Positions 1-8,809 of a stretch of DNA of 24,573 bases are shown here, one piece after another; the first letter of the stretch is position 1, and each line of letters begins with the position of its first letter. The notes below the pieces were generated by a model that made no database searches, was not told where the DNA came from, and worked only from the letters and a program-made list of their open reading frames with translations. The position numbers and the translations under genes were made by a program. Source of the DNA: B8-G4 sp033720735 (GTDB taxonomy: Bacteria; Bacteroidota; Bacteroidia; Chitinophagales; Saprospiraceae); the NCBI GenBank assembly GCA_033720735.1, contig JAWWBX010000026.1, forward strand, positions 1-24,573, given 5' to 3'.

Positions 1-2192
1 CGGAATGCTCAGAAGAAGTGGTCGTGGCCGTCACGGACCTGTCAGAGGATCCTAACCCTGATTTTGATGTTGAACACTGGACCTGGGTGCTGACATACGG
101 TGATTCCCTTCTGCTGTCAGACGTGCAAAACCCGCAATTCGTGATCAATGGAAGCCAGGAGGATGTGACCCTGAGCGTCGTCGTCACATCTGGTAACGGA
201 TGTACGGCAGAGATGAGCGCAACCTTCGATGTCAATATCATTGCCATCCCGTTCAAGGGCGATTCAGTGGGTGTATGTGATGGAGATACCGTGGCACTCT
301 TCGATAGTCCGGGACCCGGCCTGACCTATACCTGGGCACCAACGGAGTCACTGGATCTGACCGACCCTGCCTTTCCCCTGGCCTTTCCGGATGAAACGAC
401 CACGTATTCCGTGACAGTCACCGACGGGCTTTGTACGGTCACCGGTGAAGTCGTTGTCGTGGTACAGGAACTCCCCAACCTCGACTTCGTGGTCGACACA
501 GACTGCAAAAGCCTCGAGATCGCCATTACCAATATGTCAGACGGATTTCAGTATCACTGGGACTTCGGTGACGGTGACACTTCACTCGCCGAAAACCCTG
601 TGCACACCTACGATTCTGCAGGTGTCTATACCATCGTCCTCACCTCGGCTGACGGGTGTGACGTGCAGACCTCACAGGAGATCACTGTAAGCGTGATCGA
701 CGAAGAGATCGAGGACGAGTCCATCAGCTGCTTTATGGAGCCGGTGGTGCTCAATCCCGATGGTTCTGCTGAGTACAGCTATCAGTGGACCCCTGCCGGA
801 TTTCTCGATGATTCATCAGCGATCAGTCCTGTTGCTTCCGTAACAGAAACGACGACGTTCTTTGTGACGATCACCGACATCGACCTGCCGGGTTGTAGTA
901 TCGTAGATAGCGTCGCCGTGATCGTGCCGGGAGACTTCAGTCTTGCCGCTCCTCCGGATTCGTCGTATTGCGACGCGCCCGAAGTGACGCTCACGGCAGG
1001 CAATGATGCGCTCGAATATGTCTGGAAAGATATGGACGGAAACATCCTGGCTGAGGGACCTGATCTGACTGTACAACCTCAGGATACGACCTCCTACGTG
1101 CTTTGCGGTACTGATAGTTTTGGTTGTACCAAGTCCGATACGGTAACACTCAACCCAACCTTCTTTGCAGTAGAGGTGGGACCCGATGTCACGATTTGCC
1201 CGGGTGACGACACGACGATTTTCGTCATGAACGTGGATCCCAATCAGGACCTGAGCTATGTATGGCTGCCCGTGGATTGCGTGATCGGAGACAATACCGT
1301 CCCCAATCCGCGAGTCAAGGCCGACGAGGACAAGGTCTTTACCGTCCAGATCACCAACAACGACCTGGGTTGTATGGTCGAGCGCCAGGTGGAAGTGAGG
1401 GTCAGTTTGTTCAACTATGAGATCACACCAGAATCAGTCATCTGTCTGGGTGAGTCGCTGGAGCTGAACATTGTGAATCAGGACACGACGACCCTCGAAT
1501 ACATGTGGACACCTGTTGAATCGATCCTGGATGGCGCCAACACAGACTCACCGACGGTCATGCCAGACGAAACCACCACCTACGTCGTCAAGATCCTCAA
1601 CACGACCTACGGGTGTGAGACCCTGGACAGCGTCACCGTGATCGTCAGCTGGTTCGATCCTGATATCCTGGAGATCTTCGTAGACAAGGACAGTATCATT
1701 CTCAACGATGATGTCTTTGTGATCTCGACCAACCAGGATCCGGACCTTGACTTCCAATGGAGCGGTCCCGGCGACTACAATCCGAACGATCCCATCATTA
1801 CCGTGACCCCGACCTCGGAAGGTCCGGCGGTCTATTCCGTGACCGTAACCAATGCTGACGGCTGCCAGTTGACGGGCATGACCCCCACACTCACGGTGCT
1901 CGATCCGCTGTGCAATATGGAGGACATCTTTGTCCCGAATGGTTTCAGTCCCAACGGTGATGGCCAGAATGACGTCCTTTTTGTCTACGGCAATTTTATT
2001 GAAACAATGGAGCTGCGCATCTTCAACCGCTGGGGTGAGGAAGTGTTCCAGTCGTTCGATCAGAACATAGGCTGGGACGGACGGTTTGAAGGCAAGGAAT
2101 TGTCGCCCGACGTTTTCGGATACTATCTACGGGTGACATGTCCGCCTGACAAGTCGTATTTCATGAAGGGTAATATCACCTTGCTCCGCTAG
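1..2192 (+). CDS. Large secreted Ig/PKD-repeat protein with T9SS type B sorting domain (5' partial)
   Basis: The reading frame is open from the first complete codon (position 3) with no start or signal peptide in view, so the gene begins upstream of the window; a GTG at 18 is only an internal codon. The visible ~729 residues are a string of about six Ig/PKD-like units sharing a pattern Y-x-W-x-P, a middle TTTY-x-V and a closing GC (for example around 330-440, 780-890, 1020-1130, 1255-1375, 1497-1620, 1755-1865). A clear PKD unit with WDFGDG and HTYDSAG lies near 549-690. The last ~93 residues (from 1911) carry VPNGFSPNGDGQND, FNRWGEEVF and W-DG, the hallmark of the gliding-motility-associated C-terminal domain used as a type B signal for the type IX secretion system. 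Inferred role: exported cell-surface or extracellular adhesin-like protein. The family is certain, the ligand unknown. Its stop overlaps the stop of the facing ybbR-like gene by 4 bp. Confidence 0.93.
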   Translation, partial: ECSEEVVVAVTDLSEDPNPDFDVEHWTWVLTYGDSLLLSDVQNPQFVINGSQEDVTLSVVVTSGNGCTAEMSATFDVNIIAIPFKGDSVGVCDGDTVALFDSPGPGLTYTWAPTESLDLTDPAFPLAFPDETTTYSVTVTDGLCTVTGEVVVVVQELPNLDFVVDTDCKSLEIAITNMSDGFQYHWDFGDGDTSLAENPVHTYDSAGVYTIVLTSADGCDVQTSQEITVSVIDEEIEDESISCFMEPVVLNPDGSAEYSYQWTPAGFLDDSSAISPVASVTETTTFFVTITDIDLPGCSIVDSVAVIVPGDFSLAAPPDSSYCDAPEVTLTAGNDALEYVWKDMDGNILAEGPDLTVQPQDTTSYVLCGTDSFGCTKSDTVTLNPTFFAVEVGPDVTICPGDDTTIFVMNVDPNQDLSYVWLPVDCVIGDNTVPNPRVKADEDKVFTVQITNNDLGCMVERQVEVRVSLFNYEITPESVICLGESLELNIVNQDTTTLEYMWTPVESILDGANTDSPTVMPDETTTYVVKILNTTYGCETLDSVTVIVSWFDPDILEIFVDKDSIILNDDVFVISTNQDPDLDFQWSGPGDYNPNDPIITVTPTSEGPAVYSVTVTNADGCQLTGMTPTLTVLDPLCNMEDIFVPNGFSPNGDGQNDVLFVYGNFIETMELRIFNRWGEEVFQSFDQNIGWDGRFEGKELSPDVFGYYLRVTCPPDKSYFMKGNITLLR

Positions 2193-3148
2193 ATCCCGGG
2201 ATCGGCCGACTTTGTCGAATCAGGCACTACACGTACATAGGACGGCTGCATGCTGATGCTCCGTGCATAGACGGGGGAGTCGGCGATCTCAACCGGACAA
2301 CGTCCGTTCACGATACAATCTGCATCCGTATGCACGACGGCCCGAAACAGGCCTGGATGGGTCGTGCCCTGCTTGCTGCTGCCGATCGTGCAGCGGATGG
2401 TCACCGCACTCGGTTGTGCGGCGAGTGACATACTGTCGGCATCAATCTCCAGAGGGACGGCAAACTCGAGGCGTATTTCCTGATCCGCCTGCACGATCAC
2501 ATCGACCTGCGTCTGTTGCAATTCCACAAATGGCGAGGGCGATGCCACACTGACGGATTTCCTGAAATCCGATTGCAGGGTGGGGAAGTCCTGGCTGGGC
2601 ACCTGCACATATTCGATGTCATCGCAAATGGAGGCAGGGCCGGTGACAATCGCCATGGCCGGCTCGACCAGAATGGAATCCCTGATCTGATATCCTTCTT
2701 CAAACCGCACACCGCCGGTGTAGACAAATGGCACTGACTTCTGGACCTTGAGGTCTGTACTCAGCCGGATCACATCGACATTGACTTCACGAACCTGTAT
2801 TTCAGCATCGCCCAAATGCTGATACAGGGCCTGCACAAGGTCAGTGCGTGTGATATCCTGATTGCGCACCGGGACTTGTACACGTGAAAACCCGCGATGC
2901 ATGGAAACACTTAGCAGGTCCCATCCCTGGCCGGCCAGCTGTGCCCCGAACGTTTTCTGGGGCGCTGCACTGAAACTGAGGTTTTCGGGCAGGTCGTAGA
3001 CAATGTGAAACGTGTAGTCGTGGATATAGTCCTCCGAGAGCTTGGTGATGAGCCACAGAATGAGTGCAATGCCAATACAGATCAGGACGACATTCCTGTT
3101 CTTGCTCCTGATCAGTTTTTGATACCACCGTTCTTTGCGGTCACTCAT
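2189..3148 (-). CDS. ybbR: YbbR/CdaR-like domain protein, membrane anchored
   Basis: A 319-residue protein with a short basic N-terminus, one membrane helix (VVLICIGIALILWL, about residues 15-33) and a long extracytoplasmic part with repeated beta-rich YbbR-type segments. In Bacteroidota a YbbR-domain protein regularly follows yajC, as here; in Firmicutes the relative CdaR controls the c-di-AMP cyclase CdaA. No cyclase gene is in the window, so a c-di-AMP role is only a possibility. The frame extends upstream to a GTG at 3166, but the ATG at 3148 is preferred: it overlaps the yajC stop as ATGAGTGA (8 bp), a typical translational coupling, with an AGAAAG stretch just upstream. The gene that usually follows (coaE) is absent; instead the stop runs into the facing surface-protein gene. 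Confidence 0.82.
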   Translation of the reverse strand: MSDRKERWYQKLIRSKNRNVVLICIGIALILWLITKLSEDYIHDYTFHIVYDLPENLSFSAAPQKTFGAQLAGQGWDLLSVSMHRGFSRVQVPVRNQDITRTDLVQALYQHLGDAEIQVREVNVDVIRLSTDLKVQKSVPFVYTGGVRFEEGYQIRDSILVEPAMAIVTGPASICDDIEYVQVPSQDFPTLQSDFRKSVSVASPSPFVELQQTQVDVIVQADQEIRLEFAVPLEIDADSMSLAAQPSAVTIRCTIGSSKQGTTHPGLFRAVVHTDADCIVNGRCPVEIADSPVYARSISMQPSYVRVVPDSTKSADPGI

Positions 3149-3470
3149 TCTCAGCTTTCTTGACACTTTCGGTCAACTCACGCGAAATGGAACCTTTGGT
3201 CACGCGAATAAAGGTCTTGGTGTCGACTTGCAAGGTGACGACAGCTCCGTCAATCTTGTTGATCTTGCCGATGATCCCGCTGTTGGTCACGACTTCATCA
3301 CCTTTTTGGATCTCTTCGACAAATTTGTTTTGCAACTTCTGCTTCTTGGCCGTCGGTCGTAAAAAGAAAAACCAGATCACGATGATCGTGATCATGAGCA
3401 GGGCATAATTGGTGAGCATGGGTGCTGGACTGCCTTCGCCCCCGGCCTGCAACACAATGAAATCTACCAT
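3141..3470 (-). CDS. yajC: Preprotein translocase accessory subunit YajC
   Basis: A small 109-residue membrane protein with one hydrophobic helix (YALLMITIIVIWFFFL) followed directly by the family signature RPTAKKQK, then the conserved soluble part with GDEVVTNSGIIGKI and a short beta-rich tail. YajC belongs to the SecDF-YajC holotranslocon of the inner membrane that assists Sec-dependent export. The frame also offers a GTG at 3485, but the ATG at 3470 gives a normal YajC N-terminus. A consensus Bacteroidota promoter lies 33-62 nt upstream. yajC is the first gene of a two-gene unit with the overlapping ybbR-like gene, consistent with both acting at the cytoplasmic membrane. Confidence 0.93.
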   Translation of the reverse strand: MVDFIVLQAGGEGSPAPMLTNYALLMITIIVIWFFFLRPTAKKQKLQNKFVEEIQKGDEVVTNSGIIGKINKIDGAVVTLQVDTKTFIRVTKGSISRELTESVKKAENE

Positions 3471-3502
3471 AGCGCTATACTTCACTTGAATCTGTTCAGC
3501 CG

Positions 3503-3532
3503 CAAAGATAACGTCTGCAACAAGGATGACAA
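3503..3532 (-). promoter_or_regulatory. Bacteroidota-type promoter of yajC-ybbR
   Basis: On the minus strand TTG (3532-3530) is followed after exactly 19 nt by TATCTTTG (3510-3503), a full match to the Bacteroidota -33 TTG / -7 TAnnTTTG consensus. A start of transcription about 7 nt downstream would leave a leader of roughly 25 nt before the yajC ATG at 3470. The match is seen directly; activity is inferred. Confidence 0.7.
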
Positions 3533-3565
3533 CACCATTCGACAGATGGTGCTGTCGCCCTGACT

Positions 3566-4096
3566 GTGTACTTTCACCGGGTGGAAAAACCTGACAGGAT
3601 CTACCTGATCGGCATGATGGGCAGTGGCAAGTCTACCGTCTCCCAGTCGCTGGCGCGGCAAGTGGGTATGCAGGCCGTTGACCTGGACCGTGAAATTGAA
3701 CAGTCGTCGGGCAAATCGATCTCTCAGATCTTTATTGAAGACGGGGAGAAAGCGTTTCGCGTGATGGAGCGCGATGCATTAAGGGCAACGATCAATCTGC
3801 ATCAGGTGGTGATCGCCTGCGGTGGTGGCACCCCCTGCCATTGGGAAGGGGCGGCATTCATGCATCGGCATGGCACCATGATCTATCTGCGAGCGACGAT
3901 CGAAACACTACTGTCAAGACTGAACGATGATTCCACATCAAGACCATTGCTCAACCCGGACAACCATGCAGCACTTGATAGCCTGTTGGCAGCCCGCAGC
4001 CAGGTGTACGAATCAGCCCAGGTGATCGTGCAGGTCGACGGGCGCTCCGTGGACGACATCGTCAGTGAGATTTGCCGGCAATTGGATCTTGCCTAG
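3566..4096 (+). CDS. aroK: Shikimate kinase
   Basis: About 171-176 residues, the usual size for shikimate kinase, which phosphorylates shikimate with ATP in the chorismate (aromatic amino acid) pathway in the cytoplasm. Visible motifs are the Walker A loop GMMGSGKST, the shikimate-binding DLDREIE, the ACGGGTP segment with the conserved glycine triplet, and the lid RPLL. The start is uncertain: there is no ATG, only GTG at 3566 or GTG at 3581; both lie just before the conserved RIYLIG strand. It is divergent from yajC across about 95 bp and its stop overlaps the stop of the facing subtilase by 4 bp (CTAG). The assignment is firm; only the N-terminus is open. Confidence 0.95.
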   Translation: MYFHRVEKPDRIYLIGMMGSGKSTVSQSLARQVGMQAVDLDREIEQSSGKSISQIFIEDGEKAFRVMERDALRATINLHQVVIACGGGTPCHWEGAAFMHRHGTMIYLRATIETLLSRLNDDSTSRPLLNPDNHAALDSLLAARSQVYESAQVIVQVDGRSVDDIVSEICRQLDLA

Positions 4097-5607
4097 TCTA
4101 CCAACTGCCGGACAGCGGCAAAGGGCTGGATCAAACGTCCGCTTTTCGGGCCTGCTTTGGTTTTCTTCCCGGTCTTGTGCATGATTGCATAGGCCTCTTC
4201 TGTCGTCAGGTCAGGGTAGAGGCTCTTCATCAGGCCCGCGAGTCCGGCAACTGCCGGGGCAGCCATGGAAGTGCCGCTATGCGCCTGGTAGGCATTGCCT
4301 GGCTTGGTGCTGTAGATATCCACCCCGGGTGCGGCGAGTGCCATTTTGAGATCTTCAACCGTATTGGAGAAAGAGGCCCGGTCATGGTTGCGATCGACTG
4401 CGGCCACAGTGATGACACCCTCAATGTTGGCAGGTGTGGTCTCGCGGGCATTGCGTCCGTTGTTGCCGGCGGCTACAATGACCAATGCGCCATGCTTCCG
4501 CGCGTAATCGACTGCTTCCTGGTAGGCACGCTCTTTCTTCGCCTGGGTTGGGCCGCCAAGTGAAAGTGAAAGCACATCCGCCCCGGCATCAACCGCTTCG
4601 ATCATGCCCTTGATCACACTGTGTTGCGAGCCAAACCCGTACTGGTTCATCACACGTACGGCAGCAATGCGCACAAACTCGGTGGTCGGTGTCATCGAGG
4701 CGATGCCGATGCCATTGTTTGACACGGCACCCGCGATCCCGGCGCAATGCGTGCCGTGCCCGAGCGCATCCTTGTTGTACGCGGCCCGATACGTGACCAG
4801 GCCGTCGCGCAGATCCTCATGCTCTCCGTCAATGCCAGAGTCCAGGATGGCGATGGTGGCCGTTTTGCGCGGCTTGATACCTGATTCTGTCAGAAACCGA
4901 TGGAGGGCATCCACGTCCATCGGGATATATCCCCATTGGTGACGGAGGCCCGGATCGTTGAAGTAGAAGTCGTGCCTGCTGTCCACATCGGCGGTCGCTG
5001 CCGGCGCCTCGATCTGGATGCGCTCGTTGGGTTCGATCCATGCGATCGCTGGCTGCCGGTTGAGGTAGCGGCAAAGCCGCTTGATCTCGCACTTTTCATT
5101 ATTGGCCAGATTGACGAGGTAGTAGTCATCGAGGGTGGTCTGGTCGGCATTCGCCGGGATGAACGCGCGTTCTACAGTGCAATCAAACTTGTTGGTGATG
5201 GCTGCAATCGTCGTTTCTTCCGAATCATCCAGCTGAATAAAGAACTCCCCGTCACGATCGATCATGGCCGTTTCCACCTGGGGGAAGGTGTAGAGCAACA
5301 CGTGAAAATAGGAGAAGTAGAGCGTCAGGCCCGCGGCGAACGCCAGGATCAATGAAAGCAGGATGTTGCGTTTGAAGACGTTGAAGAGCTGAGACACGAC
5401 CCCGAGGACAAACATATCCCGGAACAGAATGAGGAGTTTGTACGGTGTGGTCCCCGACGAGAACGCCAGCGCGGCGAGGTAAAAGAAAAAGCCTGTCAGG
5501 AAGAGCGCGCTGAATTTACGGCTCACACGCTTGTTGCCCTGAGCGAAGAACCAACCGATCAGCCCGCCCAGGCTGATCAGATAACTGACGGGATAGATAA
5601 AATCCAT
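4093..5607 (-). CDS. Polytopic membrane-anchored subtilisin-like (S8) serine protease
   Basis: With the ATG at 5607 the protein has 504 residues in three parts. Residues ~3-105 hold four hydrophobic helices (about 3-22, 32-50, 57-77, 81-105). Residues ~118-210 look like a subtilase propeptide (FFIQLDD, VERAFIP, LDDYYLVNL, IAWIEPNERIQI), which normally folds the enzyme and inhibits it until cleaved. Residues ~240-504 are the S8 catalytic domain with Asp256 (ILDSGIDG), His284 (GHGTHCAG), the oxyanion Asn in AAGNNG and Ser447 (SGTSMAAP). All catalytic residues are present, so it should be active, probably tethered on the periplasmic side. There is no C-terminal sorting domain. The frame runs further upstream to a TTG at 5739 and an ATG at 5673; the chosen ATG puts the first helix at the N-terminus. 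Substrate unknown. Confidence 0.9.
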   Translation of the reverse strand: MDFIYPVSYLISLGGLIGWFFAQGNKRVSRKFSALFLTGFFFYLAALAFSSGTTPYKLLILFRDMFVLGVVSQLFNVFKRNILLSLILAFAAGLTLYFSYFHVLLYTFPQVETAMIDRDGEFFIQLDDSEETTIAAITNKFDCTVERAFIPANADQTTLDDYYLVNLANNEKCEIKRLCRYLNRQPAIAWIEPNERIQIEAPAATADVDSRHDFYFNDPGLRHQWGYIPMDVDALHRFLTESGIKPRKTATIAILDSGIDGEHEDLRDGLVTYRAAYNKDALGHGTHCAGIAGAVSNNGIGIASMTPTTEFVRIAAVRVMNQYGFGSQHSVIKGMIEAVDAGADVLSLSLGGPTQAKKERAYQEAVDYARKHGALVIVAAGNNGRNARETTPANIEGVITVAAVDRNHDRASFSNTVEDLKMALAAPGVDIYSTKPGNAYQAHSGTSMAAPAVAGLAGLMKSLYPDLTTEEAYAIMHKTGKKTKAGPKSGRLIQPFAAVRQLVD

Positions 5608-5741
5608 TGCTTCAAAGTGTAAGGTACGCCGGGCCGGCGGCCTTGCCAAAAACTTAAGATGGATACCCGGCATCCATGGTTCAAGGTCAACTTTTTCCGG
5701 ATCAAATTGGTTTACATACTGCTTCACTGCCAACCACAATG

Positions 5742-5749
5742 TATTTTTG
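5742..5749 (+). promoter_or_regulatory. Possible -7 promoter element of trxB
   Basis: TATTTTTG is a full match to the Bacteroidota -7 consensus TAnnTTTG and would give a leader of about 60 nt before trxB. No TTG stands 17-23 nt upstream (the nearest candidate is a TTC), so support is partial. Confidence 0.35.
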
Positions 5750-5817
5750 CGGCGTTTCGTGAACAGCGCAGCGGGAATACCCCGATTTGCCAGGATTATA
5801 ACACTACGTAGAGAGAT

Positions 5818-6762
5818 ATGAGTTCAGAAAATGGAGCTTTGCTGACGTTGATCATCGGTTCAGGACCTGCTGGCTATACTGCCGCAATTTATGCGGCGCG
5901 CGCCAACCTCAAACCCGTCCTTTACACAGGGATGGAACCAGGCGGGCAACTGATGATCACCACCGATGTGGAGAACTACCCCGGCTACGCTGATGGGGTA
6001 ATGGGACCCAAGATGATGGAGGATTTCCAGAATCAGGCGGCACGATTCGGGACCGAGATCAACTACGAAGTGATCACAAAGGTCGATTTTACAGGGCCGG
6101 TGCACAAGGTATGGACCGACAGTGGCAAGGAACTCCATGCCCACACCGTCGTGATCGCCACTGGTGCGAGCGCCAAGTGGCTCGGCCTCGAGTCGGAAAA
6201 GCGCCTGGCCAACAAGGGGGTTTCAGCCTGTGCAGTGTGCGATGGCTTCTTTTTCAAAGGTATGGAAGTAGCGGTCGTTGGCGGCGGTGACACGGCGGCT
6301 GAGGAATCCACCTACCTGGCAAAGCTCTGCCCGAAAGTGCATCTGCTGGTTCGCCGCGACGAGATGCGCGCCAGCAAGATCATGCAGCAGAGGGTGTTTG
6401 ACGCACCCAATATCGAGGTCCACTGGAATACTGTAACCGAAGAGATCCTCGGCGATGAAGAGGTGGAAGGCGTCCGCGTACGCAACAACGTCACGGGCGA
6501 CGAGCATGTCATCCCGGTCAAAGGCTTTTTCGTGGCCATCGGTCACAAACCAAACACCGACATCTTCAAGGGATGGCTCGACATGGACGAAAGCGGATAC
6601 ATCCTGACCGTCCCGGGCACATCAAAGACCAATGTGCCAGGCGTCTTTGCCAGCGGTGATGCGCAGGACAAGGTCTATCGTCAGGCGGTGACGGCCGCCG
6701 GCACCGGGTGTATGGCAGCCCTCGATGCCGAACGCTATCTGGTCAGTATCGGAAAGGCCTAG
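5818..6762 (+). CDS. trxB: Thioredoxin-disulfide reductase
   Basis: A 314-residue flavoprotein of standard length that passes electrons from NADPH through FAD and a redox disulfide to thioredoxin. It shows the FAD-binding GSGPAGYTAAIYAAR near the N-terminus, the redox motif CAVC at Cys138/Cys141, the NADPH-binding GGGDTAAEE, and the C-terminal FAD motif GVFASGDAQD. The ATG at 5818 is preceded by a purine-rich AGAGAG. It is divergent from the membrane subtilase across ~210 bp and its stop directly abuts the facing dnaG stop. In the cytoplasm it would cooperate with the bacillithiol system implied by bshC in this window. Confidence 0.97.
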   Translation: MSSENGALLTLIIGSGPAGYTAAIYAARANLKPVLYTGMEPGGQLMITTDVENYPGYADGVMGPKMMEDFQNQAARFGTEINYEVITKVDFTGPVHKVWTDSGKELHAHTVVIATGASAKWLGLESEKRLANKGVSACAVCDGFFFKGMEVAVVGGGDTAAEESTYLAKLCPKVHLLVRRDEMRASKIMQQRVFDAPNIEVHWNTVTEEILGDEEVEGVRVRNNVTGDEHVIPVKGFFVAIGHKPNTDIFKGWLDMDESGYILTVPGTSKTNVPGVFASGDAQDKVYRQAVTAAGTGCMAALDAERYLVSIGKA

Positions 6763-8724
6763 TTATAAGCGAATACCGATAGAGTTGAGTTCCTCTCCAA
6801 CTTCGGATTTGATCCGCTTCAGTTCCTTGTGCACATTGATGTGCAGACGCATCATCTCTTCATCTCCGGCAGCATTGAACTTCTGGATCAGCTCCTGATT
6901 CTCCGAGATCTTGCGGTCGATCTTGTGATGCTTGAAGGCCAGGATGGCCTGGTAGGCATCCTCGACGTAGTTCTGATCGGGCATCTTCTGACTTACCAGG
7001 GGCAGGTGCTTCATTTCATGCCAATTGGGACTGTATTCAAATGGTGTGGCGAGGATTTCCACCACTGTTCCTGAAATCTCGGGATCCGGATGTTGCACCA
7101 GTTCGTCTTGTGACGGAACCCGTCCGAGAGTAAGTCCTTCTGCAAACAAGCCGGCAATCCGCGCATAAAACGGATTGTCAAAGGTGTCCATCACATCACT
7201 GATATTATTGATCACATACTGTGCGACACTGATCCCGTCTTCGTCTGAGTACAACTGATCTCCGTAGTTGACGAGCACCCGGATGATGTCGCGCTCCTGA
7301 TATTCATCTGAATACGCAATGCCTTGCTCATCATCCTGGGTGGCAGGGCGGGACGGCATGGGAGTGGTCTGCTGCTGCGTAAAATCTGTCCTGATCTCCG
7401 CCCTGCGATCCTGCAGGCGCCGCTGCTTGAGGTTGGAGCGGATGGCGTTGTTGGTCTCCTGTACGAGGATGCGCTCATCGATCGCGAGCAGACGGGCGCA
7501 TTCCTGGAGATACATGGCACGGCGGATCGCATCAGGCACCAACGCCAGACTCTCGACGATATCGCGAATGACGATCGACTTGCGGATCGGGTCGTTCTCA
7601 CTTTCCTTCGACAGAAAACCCGCTTTGAACAGAATAAAGTCCTTGGCTTCCTGGTCGAGATATTCCTTGAACGCCTGTGCCCCCAACGAGCGCAACAATG
7701 AGTCGGGGTCGTGTTGCTCGGGGAGTAGTACCAGGCGCACCAGCACATCCTCCTCGAGCATGAGGTCCAGTCCGCGCAGGGCGGCCTTGATCCCGGCCTC
7801 GTCACCATCGTAGACAACGGTGATGTTGCGGGTGAACCGCTTGATCGCCTTGATCTGGTCTTTCGTCAAGGCCGTGCCCGACGATGAAACGACATTGGTG
7901 ATCCCCGACTGGGCCAGGCTGAGGACATCGGTATAGCCTTCCACGAGGTAACAGAGGTCATGCTTGCGCACCGAGTGCTTGGCCTCAAACAACCCGTAGA
8001 CCGCCTTGCGTTTGTTGTAAATACGTGACTCAACCGAATTGATATACTTGGGCTCCTTCTTGCCCTCACGCATGGTGCGGCCGCCAAACCCGATCACCTT
8101 CCCGCTCAGATTGTGGATCGGGAAGATCACCCTGCCGCGAAAGAAGTCGTTGCCATTTTTGGTGATCAGTCCCAGTTCCCTGAGGCGATCCTCCTGGAAC
8201 CCCCGATCCTGTGCGGCGTTCTGCAATGCCTTGCTATCGTTGCGTGCGTACCCAAGACCAAACTGACGGATGGTGGATTCCAGATAGCCGCGTTCCTTGA
8301 AGTAGGAGAGACCGATGGTCCGGCCGTCTTCCGTGTCAAAGAGATTCTCAATAAAATGGGTCTTGGCAAACTCATTGATCAGATGCAGGCTCTCGATCTC
8401 CTGCATTTCCTGAAGCTGCTCGTCCGAGCGTTGCGTTTCCTCAATGTCGATGTTGTACTTCTTGGCGAGGTAGCGGATTGCTTCGGGGTAGGTGTAGCGC
8501 TCGTGCTCCATCACAAACTGCACTGCACCACCGCCTCGCCCGCACCCAAAGCACTTGAAAATGTTTTTGGTTGGCGACACCATAAACGAGGGCGTCTTCT
8601 CGTCGTGGAAGGGACACAATCCTGTGAGATTGGATCCTTTGGGTTTCAGATTGAGAAAATCACGCACCACCTCCTCGACACGGGCCGTTTCAAACACTTC
8701 TTGTATCGTCCGCTGGCTAATCAT
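6763..8724 (-). CDS. dnaG: DNA primase
   Basis: A 653-residue protein, the typical size of bacterial DnaG, which makes RNA primers at the replication fork. The N-terminal CHC2 zinc finger is intact (Cys37, His40, Cys58, Cys61). The TOPRIM catalytic core follows, with the metal-binding Glu262 in LVEGYTDV and DGDEAG (Asp306, Asp308), preceded by the basic FGGRTM segment of the RNA polymerase domain. The C-terminal ~200 residues are less conserved and should contain the helicase-binding region. The ATG at 8724 fits the conserved start MISQ/TIQEV. It stands alone on its strand: downstream it abuts trxB tail-to-tail, upstream lies a 248-bp structured gap. Confidence 0.97.
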   Translation of the reverse strand: MISQRTIQEVFETARVEEVVRDFLNLKPKGSNLTGLCPFHDEKTPSFMVSPTKNIFKCFGCGRGGGAVQFVMEHERYTYPEAIRYLAKKYNIDIEETQRSDEQLQEMQEIESLHLINEFAKTHFIENLFDTEDGRTIGLSYFKERGYLESTIRQFGLGYARNDSKALQNAAQDRGFQEDRLRELGLITKNGNDFFRGRVIFPIHNLSGKVIGFGGRTMREGKKEPKYINSVESRIYNKRKAVYGLFEAKHSVRKHDLCYLVEGYTDVLSLAQSGITNVVSSSGTALTKDQIKAIKRFTRNITVVYDGDEAGIKAALRGLDLMLEEDVLVRLVLLPEQHDPDSLLRSLGAQAFKEYLDQEAKDFILFKAGFLSKESENDPIRKSIVIRDIVESLALVPDAIRRAMYLQECARLLAIDERILVQETNNAIRSNLKQRRLQDRRAEIRTDFTQQQTTPMPSRPATQDDEQGIAYSDEYQERDIIRVLVNYGDQLYSDEDGISVAQYVINNISDVMDTFDNPFYARIAGLFAEGLTLGRVPSQDELVQHPDPEISGTVVEILATPFEYSPNWHEMKHLPLVSQKMPDQNYVEDAYQAILAFKHHKIDRKISENQELIQKFNAAGDEEMMRLHINVHKELKRIKSEVGEELNSIGIRL

Positions 8725-8809
8725 TCATACATGATATACGACGGTTCGTCGAAAAATGTCGCATGTCCGGCAAACAAAATGGCGATGGCGCACGTTCTAC
8801 CGATACAAA

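Noticed and set aside
4900..5355. A 151-codon plus-strand frame opposite the subtilase.
   Set aside because: Shadow of the conserved propeptide and catalytic region on the other strand; no independent support.
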